64,000 nt of DNA from Cinnamomum chago. Lineage: Eukaryota; Streptophyta; Magnoliopsida; Laurales; Lauraceae. Positions 1 through 12,117 of the stretch are shown piece by piece; within the stretch, counting starts at the first letter, position 1; every line of letters starts with the position of its first letter. The position numbers and the translations under genes are program-made. The notes below the pieces were generated by a model. The model saw only the letters and a program-made list of their open reading frames with translations. It ran no database searches and was not told where the DNA came from. Location of the stretch: contig CP142451.1 in NCBI GenBank assembly GCA_038049695.1, forward strand, positions 69,084,001 to 69,148,000, written 5' to 3'.

Positions 1-1150
1 GATTCTGTATGAAAATTTTGTAGTTTGCCTTGCTAACTGAATTTGTAGTCCCGAGAGCCTTAGTTGCACGGGTTACTGTGCCAGTATAAGATTAATGGGA
101 TAAGGCTAAGTTGTAAGAGTTTTAGTTGGCTAATTCATTGGGTTATGGACAAAATCGGGACACTTAAAGTTGTAAATTTTATTTAGAAAGGACTGCTCAA
201 GATCAACTTGCAAAGAAGCATAGTCATTCTGGGAACTGACAGAGTTCGCTCGAGCGATGCTCCATCCGCTCAAGCGAACCCCTCACAAAAACTTCATCGC
301 TCGACCCAACATGTTTCTCCACTCGAGCCAATTTACTTCTGAAGTGATCGTCTGAGACAGAGACGAGTTCGCTCGAGCGAACTCCCTATCCGCTCGAGCG
401 AACCTAGGAAAGTTGTATTGCATCCGGAAACACCTTCCTAATTTCACCCAAGACAATCTTCCCATCCTAATTGCATCGCAAGTCTTGAGACACGAGTTTA
501 GGCTTATTTATAGCCGTTCTCTCTCTCTTCCAAAGGACTTCTGATCAAGATTAAATCCCCGGAGAAGATTTTGAGAGATCCATTCATCCCCCCTAAACCT
601 TCAAGTTCGTGTGTTGAAGATCAAGTGTTGGGATTAATTTCGTTCTGCTCTCCTGAAGTAGAGACACCTTGAAGACGAATTCAAGGTGGTTTGCTCAAAC
701 ACGGTTGAAGGTGAACGACGAGTAGTCTACAAGATCAAAGCAGTCCTTAGGTTGAGTCACCAACTGGGAAAGGGTTGTAAGTCCTCTTGTAACTTTCGTT
801 TCAAATGGTGCTTGGTTGTCTGTTGGCCCAAACGGTAAGGCCCGTGGTTTTTCCCGAGTAGGGTTTTCCATATACAAATCTTGTGTCCTTCTCATAGTGT
901 GGTTTGATTGCTTTTAATCTGATTTAGGACTAATTACTAGTTTAATCACGAGTGGATTGATATTTAATAGAGATCTGGTTATTGGGACCTCCACCTGTGT
1001 TAAGGCAGGAATTTCATAAGTTAATAGTGATGATAATGATCCTGTATGAATAATTTGTAGTTTGCCTGGCTAAGTGAATTTGTGGTCCCAACAGCCTTAG
1101 ATGTAACTCGAACAATGTTAAAGATTGGATTGTTTTCCACCAGCAATGTT
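1..1150. repeat. LTR-like repeat fragment with CTCGAG palindromes
   Basis: No gene is visible. A block near 4-85 (CTGTATGAAAATTTTGTAGT...) returns in diverged form at about 1038-1100, about 1.03 kb away in the same orientation, as expected of a dispersed or terminal repeat. Between them lies a cluster of self-complementary motifs around CTCGAG at about 245-405, including a perfect 16-bp palindrome at 367-382. The same motif type occurs inside LTRs elsewhere in the window. A TATTTATAG-like box lies near 508. I infer an old LTR-type fragment truncated by the window edge; the family is not known. Confidence 0.4.
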
Positions 1151-2130
1151 CTCCTACGGGTAGATTGTATATTGCTTATATGCAATCTAGCACGGAGAGC
1201 CCACCTAGATGCCTTCTTATTAGTGAGGAGTGGGGTACATGGAAAGTCTTCCTATGGATAAGGGTCAATAGAAAAAATGAGTCATGTCTTAGCCCTTGAT
1301 TTAAAGGGTGTGGTCTTTAATTATACAATAGATTTTTTTGAAGTTGAATCCAATTTTGTTTACATGCTAATTAACAATGCCATGAGTAGGTAGGTATGTA
1401 CGTACCTTTGTAGTTTCTCATTGCTTGGGCCTTTGGATGTTTCTTGTCTCTGGTTATGTTCTGTTTCCCCTTTTAATACGATAGCCTCTTGTACGAACGA
1501 ACAGTTGGTGGCTATTGGGCTAGCCCAAGCCTGACCTGAATTAGTTCATGTGGTTTGCTTGAGCTCACCCCTAAGACCAAATGAAGCCTTTATTTTTGTG
1601 CCCAACCTGGAGTTAAAAATCTGAACTCGTGGAATATATTTTGGCTGGTTGTAGCTATGGATTTTGGCCATTTTATGAATATATCTCCAAAAATATGTAG
1701 TAATTCAATTTCATGAAACAAACAAGCTGTTATGAAGTCTAAGCAAAGTACTCTTATTTAAATGAAAAGAAATTAGAAAATAAAGATAAAGTTCCAAAAA
1801 ATGGCCATCACATATTCAAAGAGTTCTCATCTACATCAAATCCTAAGAAAGTTAGGTCTCATAATTACATCTCAACTTACGTCCTCTACCCGACCTCTAA
1901 TAGTTCGCTTTGTTGAATCTGTTTTATCATAAATTTCATGCAAATGGTGGCAACTTTTAGTATCAACTTGACAGACACACACACATAAAAAAAAAAGACC
2001 TTGCCATGCCCAAACGCAAAGGGCCCAATACTATCATCCATGGAGAAACAAATACCTCATTTGTGTTTGAGATGATTGGACCCAACCTCAGATATCACTC
2101 TCTACATATCAAGAGACAAACAAACTAGCA
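1151..2130. other. AT-rich stretch without recognised gene
   Basis: Only short chance ORFs are present. A short (AC)n run lies near 1975-1984, followed by an A-run. I see no exon, RNA gene or element boundary that I can support. Confidence 0.5.
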
Positions 2131-2141
2131 AGGGAATGAAT

Positions 2142-2324
2142 CTGAATCCTCTGAGTGGCCCTGCACATGGTGACCATGAGTGGACTACTCAGGGTTTGCC
2201 ACGTCACCACGAGCAGCCCATGCTCAGATGCATGACAGGCTACCTGCGATGACGTGGCGGACCGTGAATGGTCCACTCACGTCACCATGGGACTTTCCCT
2301 CACCGGATCCAGACTTACAATGGA
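2142..2324. mobile_element. Hairpin MITE, copy 1
   Basis: The two halves are imperfect inverted copies. The left arm (TGGTGACCATGAGTGGAC, then GCCACGTCACCACG) pairs with the right arm (GACGTGGCGGACCGTG, then GGTCCACTCACGTCACCA). The outer ends are GAATCCTC and CCGGATCC. A second copy of the family is at about 23559-23738 in intron 1 of the thioesterase gene. No coding capacity. Boundaries are approximate because no clear target duplication was found. Confidence 0.6.
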
Positions 2325-2649
2325 ATACGAAATCATCGCTACTCTTCAAGTGTACAAGATTCTCTACACAATAGCATATTGTGGTCAATGGTAATGCAAT
2401 AAAGATAAGAGAAAAGAAAATAAAAATAAAAATTGCCACATGTCACAACAACAGTGGCTCACCATCAACTAGGATCCTCCATGAGGGGTTGTCATGATGT
2501 ATGTTTCACCCCTTCTCCTAGGACGACTCGAGACAATTTGAGGCCTAAAGCGACAATCATAAATGAGGCATTTTTTATATTTTCATATTATTATAAATAT
2601 TTTACTTAAAATTTATTTTTCTAGCTTTTTTATGATGCAAAATTACTAA
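2325..2649. other. Unrecognised intergenic sequence
   Basis: AT-rich, without a gene. A phrase near 2540 (GAGGCCTAAAGCGAC) resembles interiors of nonautonomous hAT elements, but no ends or target duplication could be set. Confidence 0.3.
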
Positions 2650-2658
2650 TTAAGTTTT

Positions 2659-3389
2659 GAGTTTTTTTGTAAATACCCCCCTAAGGTTTATATAATTTGT
2701 AAATAGGTCGTTGTGGTTTAAGTATTTGTAAATAGGCCCTTGGTGTCATTTCAATACCTTCCATGTCCCCAAAATCATTATTCCTAATGAGATTGGATAA
2801 CCACAATGTGATTTGTGTTAAACTTTTATAAAAATGACACCTTTGCCTTTACACCCATTAAACAAAAGTGAGCACATTATTATTTATAAAAATACCATCA
2901 TTTTATCCCAACTCCCAACGATCTCTCTCAATAACTCTTTAATGCACATGAAGCCTAATCATATATTTTGAAACTTTCATCAATTTAACGATGGGTCAAG
3001 CATGGATTGAATCAATTATAACCAATTACAGGCACAGCGTTAATTGTCTTTGTGATCGATTTAGATTTAATGAAACATGCCTTGTATTGATAAAAATAGA
3101 TTTACGTGCGGTCATGAACTTACGTGTGGTCATTCTCTCTAACAAAATGCAATTAGTAATGTTACAAGTTTTAGAGAAAAATAAGTCCAAGCTTTTGATA
3201 CATATAGAGATAAAGAGATGGGTAAGACTATCATTTCACCCTAAAAACTTTTGGTGGTTAGAAGGTTACTAGTTTTGGAGACACAAAAGGTATTAAAATG
3301 AAAAGACAAGGGCCTATTTACTAATACTAAAATCATAGGAAGCTATTTACAAATTCTAGAAACCTTAAGGGGGTATATGCAAAAAGCTC
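2659..3389. mobile_element. Mutator-type MITE (family A), intact copy
   Basis: A 731-bp noncoding element with terminal inverted repeats (GAGTTTTTTTGTAAATACCC at left, GGGTATATGCAAAAAGCTC at right). It is flanked by a perfect 9-bp direct repeat, TTAAGTTTT (2650-2658 and 3390-3398), the size made by Mutator-like transposases. The inner arms (AAGGTTTATATAATTTGTAAATAGG and its counterpart near 3340) extend the inverted repeat. A second copy, split by later insertions, lies at 5191-21066. Confidence 0.85.
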
Positions 3390-3398
3390 TTAAGTTTT

Positions 3399-4792
3399 TA
3401 TATTCAAGTTTTTCTAATCTCTCTTAAGTCCACCTCCAAAACCCACATGAAATTCTGGGTCCATCCCCAAAACTCACATGGAAAATTTGGTTCACAAAAT
3501 CCAACTACCTATTTGGTTCCACCCCCACAAACAAAAATCTTGAGTCTGCCACTCATGGGGCTCAGAGCATTTTCACTTGCGCATAGCGCGCATATGCACC
3601 ATGAGTTAGGACCATCCAAGTTGGACTTCAAAAGTGTGCCCCATGTATTGGATGTTCCAGATGCACGATGCTCATTTGCACTGTGGGCAAGTGAATAAAT
3701 TCCAACGGGGCCCATTGTTTATCTTAAATTTTAAGATCTATTATTAGAGCTGAAATCCCAAGCTATGGATTTGTTACAACCACATCATGAATCAAATATC
3801 AATGGGCCCCTATTGAAATAGGATACACAAAAATAATGAGAAGGGCTTGTGAAGCATGTTAATGACTGAATGTATGGTGGAGATTTGATACACATAGACT
3901 GCTAGAAATATAATGGTGTGTGAAATCAATTGCACTCCTAGCAATAAAAATATAAGGGCAGATTTGGAAATATAATAGGCCCCATGAAAATTTTAATAGT
4001 ATCTTCTCAAGAGAGAGTTATTATGGGGCTTATATTTTGGGGAGAAAAAGGGTTGGCACTTCTACAAGTTTGTTTTTTGAAGTTTCAAAAGATGTCAGTT
4101 GCTATTGTGGGGCCCTTTTTTTTTTTAGGTTTTATTCTTTTGGGCCTAAAGCAATGACTTTGTTGGCTTTATGGCAAAGTCGGCCTATCCTAGTGAATAA
4201 AATCAAATGAAAATTGCACAGGCCTACTTAGTGATCGTGTTATACTACCAGATCATATTACACTGACGATAACAACAGCAACAATTATGATCATGATGGA
4301 GTGGTGGTGGGGAAATATGATGATGGAATAAATGATTTATATTGTCGTATAAGTACCGTATTAATGGAAACTATATGAACATTATTATATGTTAATGGTT
4401 ATATTAAATTCAAGCACTTACACGAGTATCTAGGCTAAGAATATGGATAAAATACAAATGTAACTACATATTATTTGAAATTGAAAACGAAGACAATGAT
4501 GTATCTAATTGGAGGAGAATGTTTTTTTATGGGGCCTACTTGGGCCCACCTTTGATCCATGCAACCCATTTGATACTTTTATCATCCTATGATCTAATAT
4601 CAAGACTTACACTCATTGAACCTTCGCTAACCAATGCATTGAATTCTTTTATAAAAAAAGAAAATCTTTGATTAAGGACAATCAAACTTTCAGGCGGTTA
4701 AGTCAAGTGCTAGTATAATTTGGCATGATTGATCATTTTAATATTTCTTATCCATAGGACGACCTTTCCATTCATCTCTTACCATTAATATA
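3399..4792. other. Intergenic, transposon debris
   Basis: No gene seen. Near 3530-3562 the phrase CTTGAGTCTGCCACT is the reverse complement of a typical hAT terminus. Near 4140 GGGCCTAAAGCAATG again resembles old hAT interiors. No boundaries can be set. Confidence 0.35.
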
Positions 4793-4800
4793 CATGTATC

Positions 4801-4987
4801 TAGTGGCGGACCCAGGATTTTCGTTTGACGGGTGCGGACCTTAATAGGTAGTTAGGTTTTGCGGGGAAACTGAGGATTTTTATGTGGATCTTGAGGGTGG
4901 ACCCATGATTTTTATTGGATTCTTTGAAGCGTACTGCAGTTTAATGGGTACGGCCGCACCCACATGCTCGTGCTTGGATTCGCCCTG
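4801..4987. mobile_element. hAT-type MITE with 8-bp target duplication
   Basis: A 187-bp noncoding element. Its start (TAGTGGCGGACCCAGG) and end (CTTGGATTCGCCCTG) form an imperfect inverted repeat of the common plant hAT type CAGTGGCGGATCCAGG. It is flanked by CATGTATC on both sides (4793-4800 and 4988-4995), an 8-bp duplication as hAT transposases make. Confidence 0.8.
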
Positions 4988-5595
4988 CATGTATCTAAGT
5001 AGGCCCCACAAGCTTGATTGCATATTAGCAATATGGAGTTTGCTCACAGGATAACATTGACCCTCATTACATACTTTAATCTCCCCATAAGATGCAATTT
5101 CACAATTATAAGAAGAGGGACAAAATCCCAAAAAATCCTCCTTTCAAGGGTTACTATTCCAAATTAAGGACTCTCAGCCGAAGCAAATAAGAGTTTTTTT
5201 ATATACTCCCCTAAGGTTTCTATGATTTGTAAATAGGCCCCTTGTGGTTTAAATATTTGTAAATGGGCTCCTACCTTTTCATTTCAATACCTTTCATATC
5301 TCCAAAACCAGTATTTCTAACGAGAATGGGTAACCATCATGAGATTTGTGTTGAACTTTTATAAAAATGACATACTTACCCTTGCATCCATTAAACGAAA
5401 ATGAGTATATTATTATTTACAAAAATACCATTATTTTATCCAAGTCCCAATGGTCTCTTCAATAACTCTTAAATGCACATAAAGCCTAGTCATGAATTTT
5501 GAAACTTTAACCAATCTAATAGTGGGTTGTGCATGGATTAGGTCAATTATAACTAAGGGAAAATTTTAAAATAGCCCTTAACTTTGGGGTGATTT

Positions 5596-5900
5596 CACTA
5601 CAACAATTTGCACTATTACCGGCATTTTTTCCCAGCGCAAGCATTAAACGCCGGGAAAAGTATAACTTTTACCGGCGAAAAAGTTGTTTTTGCCGGGAAA
5701 AAACTGATTTTTCCCGGCGTCATATTATCGCCGGCAAAAGGCCGCTTTTTTCCGGCGATTTATTTTTTTCGCCGGCAAAGGTAATTGCTCTTTCACACAA
5801 AGGTTAGTTTTTTGCCCGCGCATTTATTTTTTCGCCGGCAAAGTTATTATTTTTTTCGGCGTTCTACCCACTTCGCCGGCAAATGTCACCCCGCCACACT
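5596..5900. repeat. CACTA 5' subterminal repeats
   Basis: Many copies of CCGGCG / CGCCGGCAAA in both orientations, spaced about 20-40 bp. In CACTA elements such arrays bind the element-encoded TNPA-type protein and are needed for end recognition. They match the array at the other end. Confidence 0.8.
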
Positions 5901-6029
5901 CCAATCCCTCCGTTCGCGCCTTCATTTGGGGCATCGTGCGTTTATTTGGGAATTAGTTTTGCCGGCGCAAATATTGTTATCGTAAAACCCACCTTCAGCC
6001 GTTGTGCTTATACCCAAACGAAAACAAAA

Positions 6030-6610
6030 AATGAGCCTTTCTGCATCTCCCTCCTCTCTCTGCATCTCCCTCCCAACAAAAAAAACCCAACAAAAATCGC
6101 ATCTCCCTCATTTCAAACCCATTCTGCAGCTCCCTCCTCTCTCTGCATCTCCCTCCCCTTCGGTTGGTGGCCAATCTCGCAGCGCCCATTTCCCTCATCT
6201 CTCTGCATCTCCCTCCCTCTCGGTCCCTGGCCCATCTCGCCTATTCCATCTCCCTCATCTCTCTGCATCTCCCTCCCCTTCGGTTGGTGGCCTATCTCTC
6301 CCCGTCCAGCCCATCTCGCAGCGCCCATCTCCCTCATCTCTCTGCATCTCCCTCCCTGGCCCATCTCGCCTCTTCCATCTCCCTCATCTCTCTGCATCTC
6401 CCTCCCTCTCAGTCCCTGGACCATCTCGCCTCTTCCAGCGCCCTCATCTCTCTGCATCTCCCTCCCTCTCGGTCCCTGGCCCATCTCGCCTCTTCCAGCG
6501 CCCATCTCCCCATCTCTCTGCATCTCCTTCCCTCTCGGTCCCCGGCCCATCTCGCCTCGTCTAGCGCCCATCTCTGTCTCGTCCAGCCATCTCTCTGACC
6601 CATCTCTCTC
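6030..6610. repeat. CT-rich minisatellite, about eight ~60-bp units
   Basis: The phrase CTCTCTGCATCTCCCTCC recurs near 6055, 6137, 6198, 6258, 6336, 6388, 6447 and 6515, followed by variants of CGGTCCCTGGCCCATCTCGC. Unit length varies from about 52 to 78 bp. Long open frames cross the array on both strands only because it is repetitive and stop-poor, so I do not call a gene here. Confidence 0.75.
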
Positions 6611-6616
6611 GTCCGG

Positions 6617-6866
6617 AAATGCTGTTCCCTATGGATCGTCGCAGACCTCCCCTCATGCTGGAGGAAATGCTGTTTCCCATGGAATGTCACAGACCCCCAC
6701 TCGTGCTGGAGGAGGAAATGCAGTTCCCTATGGATCGTCACAGACCCCCACTCATGCTGGAGGAAATCCAGTTCCCTATGGATCATCGCAGACCACTGCT
6801 TCTCATCCTGGAGGAGGATATCAATTCGCACAGACAGGTGCAAGTGCTGCTCGTAGAGGTGCTTAA
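6617..6866 (+). other. Repeat-encoding ORF tail, unrecognised
   Basis: Four units of about 48 bp (starting near 6617, 6662, 6713 and 6761) keep one frame on the + strand and encode variants of GNAVPYGSSQTPTHAG, ending YQFAQTGASAARRGA and a stop at 6864-6866. Keeping frame across unequal units suggests past coding: a captured exon or the tail of an element protein. I do not recognise the family. The open frame extends upstream through the minisatellite, where it is not credible. Confidence 0.35.
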
Positions 6867-6929
6867 ATTGTTTGCATTTGCTAATTTGAACCACATTGAA
6901 TAAATATTTCTTTGAGGGCCCTCACATAG

Positions 6930-9900
6930 TGTAACGCCCCAATTCCGGATACCGATATACTCGTCCGAATACCCGAAATTGGCGCGCTACTTCCCGGAAA
7001 ATTCGAGAACTTCCAAAATCGTAGGCCGCAGTGAGGTCCAATTTAAAACTTTTTGACCAATATAGTTATAACATTTAAATTGCGGAAGCATAACGATTTA
7101 AACAATGCGGAAGCAATAGGTATCGATATATATAAAATGAGTGAGCAGAACTACAGTCTATTTAAAATGTGTCGAATGTAAATTAAAGTTAATACATTTG
7201 AGATCTACCCCCAACTCACTACAAAAATGTCACTCCAAGACCCAAAACAAAAGAGTCTCTCAAAACCCGTGTAGATACTCCTCGCCCTCCGGCTCGACAT
7301 CCGTGTCGGCCGGGCCCCACGCGTACTCTCCTGCAACGGGTGCCTCGACTACAGCTAGTGCGTCGTCAGGGATCTCTGGGTCAAGGCCTAAGCACCAATG
7401 AATGGGTCAGATCTAAACGATCTGGCAAGATACAGCATACTACTAACATAGAACATATATATCAAAGGAAGTAAAGACGAGTACATAAATTAAATGAGTA
7501 GCAAGGGAAATGAACTAGGCAGTTGTGCATTTAAATCATAAGGAATCAGTATAAATAGAAACATCTAAACTACTATAAACAAGGTGGCACATTCACACGA
7601 GCTGGAATACCGCGGGATATTATGCCGCGGCCCTCCCATACTGAACACAGTCGCGATGGGGAATCTCACCAGGGAATAACTAATCCCGAATCTCACTCAT
7701 CAACTCATCATCTCAACACTCCAGATCGGCACGGTATCGCACCGTCCGTCTCAACCACACAGCTCATCATGATAGCTCCTCAACACTCAACTAGCTCCTA
7801 CCGGGGATGATCAGTCCACAGGCTGAGCTTAAATCAACCGAGTGAATGTTCATGCCGACTCGAGAATAACTCTAAGGTCTGTGTCTGTCTAGGCTTTGCC
7901 TTGCGTGAACAAGGTCCTAACAATATCTCTAAGAGGTCTACATATCTCAATACAGTCTCTGGATCTCATTCAAGGTCCACGCCCACTCGTTGGATCCATA
8001 CCAAGGCCCATCAGTACATGGCCTGGTCTAAACCGTCCAAACGAGGCAACTAATCCATCTATTACTGATAACAGTTCCATTACAATCCATAACAGCTTAA
8101 TAGTCCAATAAGAACTACCTCTTCCAGCTAAAGGGTTCACATCTCCACACTTAGGCCCATTAAGGGCCCGCCTAGACACAGACACGGGTCAATGATCTCC
8201 GAAACCACACTATCGGGTCACCTCTAGATACCCTAGGTTCAGGTCTTCCATTTATGTTCAATTAATAGTAAACAGCTATTCTAAAGATCTAAGAATGACA
8301 ATAAATGATAACAGTGAAGTATAAACTTCAATCAGAGAATCAACGGGAAATCCAACGGTCCAATCCTAGGTAATGGGCCACGTTAGGTTCAGGTCCATCT
8401 CCGGTAATTCGATCTCTAAACGATGTCATTAGTGCCGTAAAATATTGTATTTGGTGCTTAGTTAGTTAATGGCATCTATGACAACTCTTAGAGGTCGAAT
8501 CATCTTAGATTATCAACCAAAACACTAAACAGTGGTCCCCGCGAGTCAAGGTTGAGCCACACCGTTGACTCGGGCTTAGGACACTGATAAATACTCATTT
8601 GGATGGTCAATGGGCCCCACAACTGATCGTATCTCCTAAATGTTGAAAACTGGAAAAATAAGGGTTTTCCAGGTGAACCTGATGTGTTGTGAGCTCGGTT
8701 GATTTCCTGGCCTGGAAGATCAACCGAGTGCACTAACTAATCTAAATCAGGCTTCCTGGACAACTCAATTCGTTCCCAAAGGTTTCCAGCGTGTTCGGTC
8801 AAACCCCTGGCCTGGGTGATTGATCGAATACTCCAAAAACCCTAGAAAGGATTGATGTCCCAGTTTTAAACATTATCTAAAGTAAAATCCTAAGTATCGA
8901 GTTGATTTGGATGTAAGGAGTCTGAATTTCGATTGAAGAACCAACCTTCAGTCACTTTTTGCACAAACAGTGAGTATCGGGTCAACCGGTGCGAGACCAG
9001 GTCAACCCGACTATTTGAAATGAAATTTGTGCAAGAAATGGCTAAGGGCCAGTTTTCCAAGAAATCCCAGTGTGGCCGGTTAACCTGGGTAGGGCCCGGG
9101 TTAACCGGCTGAACATAATCTCAGCCTGCAGAAGAATTAGCTGGGAGCAACATTTTTGCAGAGTAGCAGTTTGGCCGGTTAACCGGCCTGCACAGCCCGG
9201 TTAACCGGCTGCACTGCAGCAGGCCCCTGCAGGAACTTAACTGGGAGCTATCATTTCTGAAGTTTCAGTGTGGCCGGTTAACCTGCCTGTACAGTCCGGT
9301 TAACCGGCTGCACTGCAGGTTAACCCCACGGTTAACCGGGTACACAAGTCCGGGAAATTCCCAGCTTCTGCAACTTTTCTGTTATGCCTCCTTTTACATC
9401 CAAACCACAACCAAGTCTCTCCAAACATCACCAAACCATCTCCAAACATAACTTAACACAATTAACCATCCATTAATCACCTTATGGCCCACTGATCTTC
9501 CAAATGGGGGGTGAAAACCCCCATCCATCAGTGACCTTCCATCCAAAAACACAAAAACAGAGCTCATATGTAACTAGACTTAACTGAACAAATATGAACT
9601 GAAAACTAATGGAAATCACAGAATAAAACACACATCCTAAGTTAGTAGTTTGATGCACTTGCCTCTTGTGGAATGGGTTGTAGAGAAATAACTTAAGGAG
9701 GGAGAAAAACAGAATTCCAGCAGTGAAGTGAAGAAGCCCAGCAGAGAAGAAGATGATGCACAGCAGAAATCAGTATCAGCAGTAGCAGTAGCAAGGCTTC
9801 CAATGATTTTCCAGCTCAGCAACAATAGTCCAGGTGGAGAAATAAGAGGGGAAACAGGGAGAAGGAAGAACGGGATATGAAGAGAGGCAGCTGCAGCTCC

Positions 9901-11034
9901 TTAAGGAAGAATTCCAGCACAAGCAGTAGCTGGGAATGGTTCTCCCAGCAGTGAATCAGTGGCTCCCAGCACCTCAGTCCACACTCAGAGGTGAAGGGGA
10001 AGAATAAGAAGAAGAAGAACAGCAGCAGGGTGGGTGTAGCAGCTCCAGAGGATGATTTCCAGCACAGATTCAGCACTGTAGCAGGGGCTGAAATGAAGAT
10101 GTAGAAGGAGAAGGAGATGACACAGCAGCAGTAGAATGGTAGCAGCTCCAAGTATCCTCCAGCAGAAAATCAGTAGCTCCAGTGAGGAGGGAGAATGAAA
10201 GAAGAAGAAAAAGAGGGAGTAGCAGCTCTGCTGTAGCTTCAAGGTGGAATTCCAGCAGAGTCACAGATGAGAGAAATGAAGAGAGGAAGAAGGAAGGTGG
10301 TGTGGTGGCTGCTGTAGCTGAAATGAAACAGAAGGAGAACCCAGCAACAGATTCAGCACAGTAGCTGGATGCACTTCTCAGCTCATACGTAGGAGGAAGA
10401 ATTGAGAGATGAAGGAGGAGAAGAGAGTTGTAATGGGAAGGAGGCAGTTGCTGCTGGGGGTTTTCTTGGGATTGGGGCTGAGGGTAGTTTTCTTGGGATT
10501 AGGGTTTTGGGTTTGCAAGAGTTAAGAGACATTAAATAGGTTTAAGGGGGGTGACTAATGACTAGTTTAGCCTTAGGGTTTAGTGGGATTAGGGTTAGGG
10601 TTTGTCCTTTGGTTAGGAAGCTTCTAGAGAGAGAGGGCACCTTTCTTAGCACTAAACCCACACTAATTAACTTAATTAAACTTAACTAAGGACCCATCTA
10701 CACTAATAGCCTAGGATTAACTCATACACCCAACTAATTAAAAATCAACCCAACTAACCTAGTCTAACCAAAAATCTTAGGAGATCTAACTAGACAATCT
10801 AATTAGCCCCTAATTAGCCCAAATAAATCAGTAATTAACAATAATAAACAAAGATTAGCAAAGATTAGCAATAATTAGCGAAGATTAGTAGTAATTAGCA
10901 AAGATTAGCAATAATTAGCGAAGATTAGTAATAATTAGCAAAGATTAGCATAATTAACCAATAATTAGCATAAATTAGAGTTAATTAGTCTATAAAATAG
11001 TAATTAGAGGGCCCACCAAGGGCGGGACCTCACA
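6930..11034 (-). mobile_element. Solo LTR, 4.1 kb, gypsy-type, inside the CACTA element
   Basis: Ends are TGTAACGCCCC at 6930 and GGGACCTCACA at 11034, flanked by a perfect 5-bp duplication CATAG (6925-6929 and 11035-11039). No gag or pol is present, so it is a solo LTR (a large noncoding element is the alternative). Read on the minus strand it begins TGTGAGGTCCCGCCC, like other gypsy LTRs in this window. It contains a cluster of GGTTAACC palindromes (about 9000-9345, with a perfect 16-mer at 9173-9188), a purine-rich block of CAG/AAG repeats (9840-10430) and a short AGCAAAGATTAGCAATAATT array (10845-10960). ORFs in it are low-complexity artefacts. Confidence 0.8.
9000..9345. repeat. Cluster of GGTTAACC palindromic motifs in an LTR
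   Basis: At least seven copies of variants of CCGGTTAACCGGC occur in about 350 bp, arranged in pairs 20-35 bp apart, including the perfect palindrome GGCCGGTTAACCGGCC (9173-9188). Just upstream (about 8690-8730) the same layout appears with another core: CTCGGTTGAT and ATCAACCGAG flanking TGGCCTGG. Confidence 0.8.
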
Positions 11035-11648
11035 CATAGGTTCTCTTCCTATGCATCCTATTTCTCCAGTCTTGTGTAATATGATGAGATCTCCCATTTG
11101 GTTGGTATTATATCCTTAAGATCCTGCAAAATCTTATTTTCTCTTTAATTGAAACTGAAGTGTTGACTTGGTTAATGGAGACAATAAAATTGATCAATGG
11201 GAGTTCCATTTTATGTTTGTATCCTCCATTTATGACTGGATTCCATTACAAAGAAGAAAAAAAAGAAACAAAAAAGGTGTTTAGTTGACATGGATCATGG
11301 CCTCACTGAGTGTAAATACCGAGCTGTTGGGCCATGTCCTTTCCCTGTTCTATATTATTTCATCATTTGTTCTTAATGCAAATGCAGTGAGGTACTAGTT
11401 TTTTTAATTGTCAGCCACTGCTGGTAGCTAAGCTTTCCATGTAGTAATGTTGCATCAACAGTTACTCAGGGCCTGTCCCCAGTTTGCATCAACAGTTACT
11501 CAGGTATTTTGCGAAGTTTCAGCTTGCAACCCTGTTTTATATCTTTTACAGGTAGAGTTCTTTGTTTCTTACATTAACTTTGCTGCACTCATCATCCTCA
11601 ATGAATTAATTTTAGTACCTCCAGCTCTAATCTTCTTTTTCTTCCCAG
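11035..11648. other. CACTA interior, no recognised gene
   Basis: A 21-bp phrase beginning TTGCATCAACAGTTACTCAG is directly repeated at about 11450 and 11483. Otherwise I see no recognisable fragment. Confidence 0.4.
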
Positions 11649-11690
11649 CATGCCAAAAGATGAGGCTCAACTTTATGCTGCTATTGAACT
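11649..11690 (+). pseudogene. Exon-like fragment of unrecognised gene
   Basis: A 42-bp stretch bounded by an acceptor (TTCTTCCCAG) and a donor (GTAAGTGC). It can encode MPKDEAQLYAAIEL, with the ATG at the second base. I do not recognise the source. It is listed because it sits in an element full of captured exons and has both splice signals. Confidence 0.3.
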
Positions 11691-11997
11691 GTAAGTGCTT
11701 TTTTCACTCTCTCATATCCCCCATGTCTGTTGACCATGAATTTTGTTTAAAAGTCTGTTAGCACTAATGAAAAATGCTAAGCAGGTTTCTAAATGCCTGT
11801 TAGCTTATTCCCATTTTTGTTTTGTAACCATGTTAAATATGAAGTTGCGGTTATATCATATCATGAGGCCTTTAGTTTGTTTCAAGTATCAAAATTATCA
11901 TAAATGGAGACTGAATCAGCCGCAGAAGTTAATCTCTGTTATCATAACAGTAATTTAAAACATACATGTAACAGAGGTAAGAGAATCAAAATCTCTT

Positions 11998-12005
11998 TAT
12001 AAATA
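11998..12005 (+). promoter_or_regulatory. TATA-like box upstream of the captured CAD first exon
   Basis: TATAAATA lies 113 bp upstream of the ATG of the captured cinnamyl alcohol dehydrogenase exon. The capture may have included the core promoter and 5' UTR of the donor gene. Whether it is active is unknown. Confidence 0.35.
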
Positions 12006-12117
12006 CATATAAGTTACAATATACCTTTCAATACGCACATCTCTCTAGTCCCAAACTTGCTCACAGAGTTAAAGGAGAGTTAGATATTGTAGTTCCCTGT
12101 TGTGGGTTTTGGAGGAA

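Noticed and set aside
240-410. A CRISPR-like array of regularly spaced palindromes
   Set aside because: Nuclear plant DNA, spacing irregular, too few units, and the same motifs sit inside LTRs.
5883-6866. Long + strand open frame of 327 codons near the CACTA 5' end
   Set aside because: Most of it crosses subterminal repeats and a CT-rich minisatellite that is open in several frames on both strands. Only the last part looks coding, and that is reported separately.
9637-10364. Several open frames on both strands with Leu/Phe/Ser-rich or Glu/Lys-rich products
   Set aside because: They arise from CAG/AAG-rich low-complexity DNA within a solo LTR. No domain, and mirrored on both strands.
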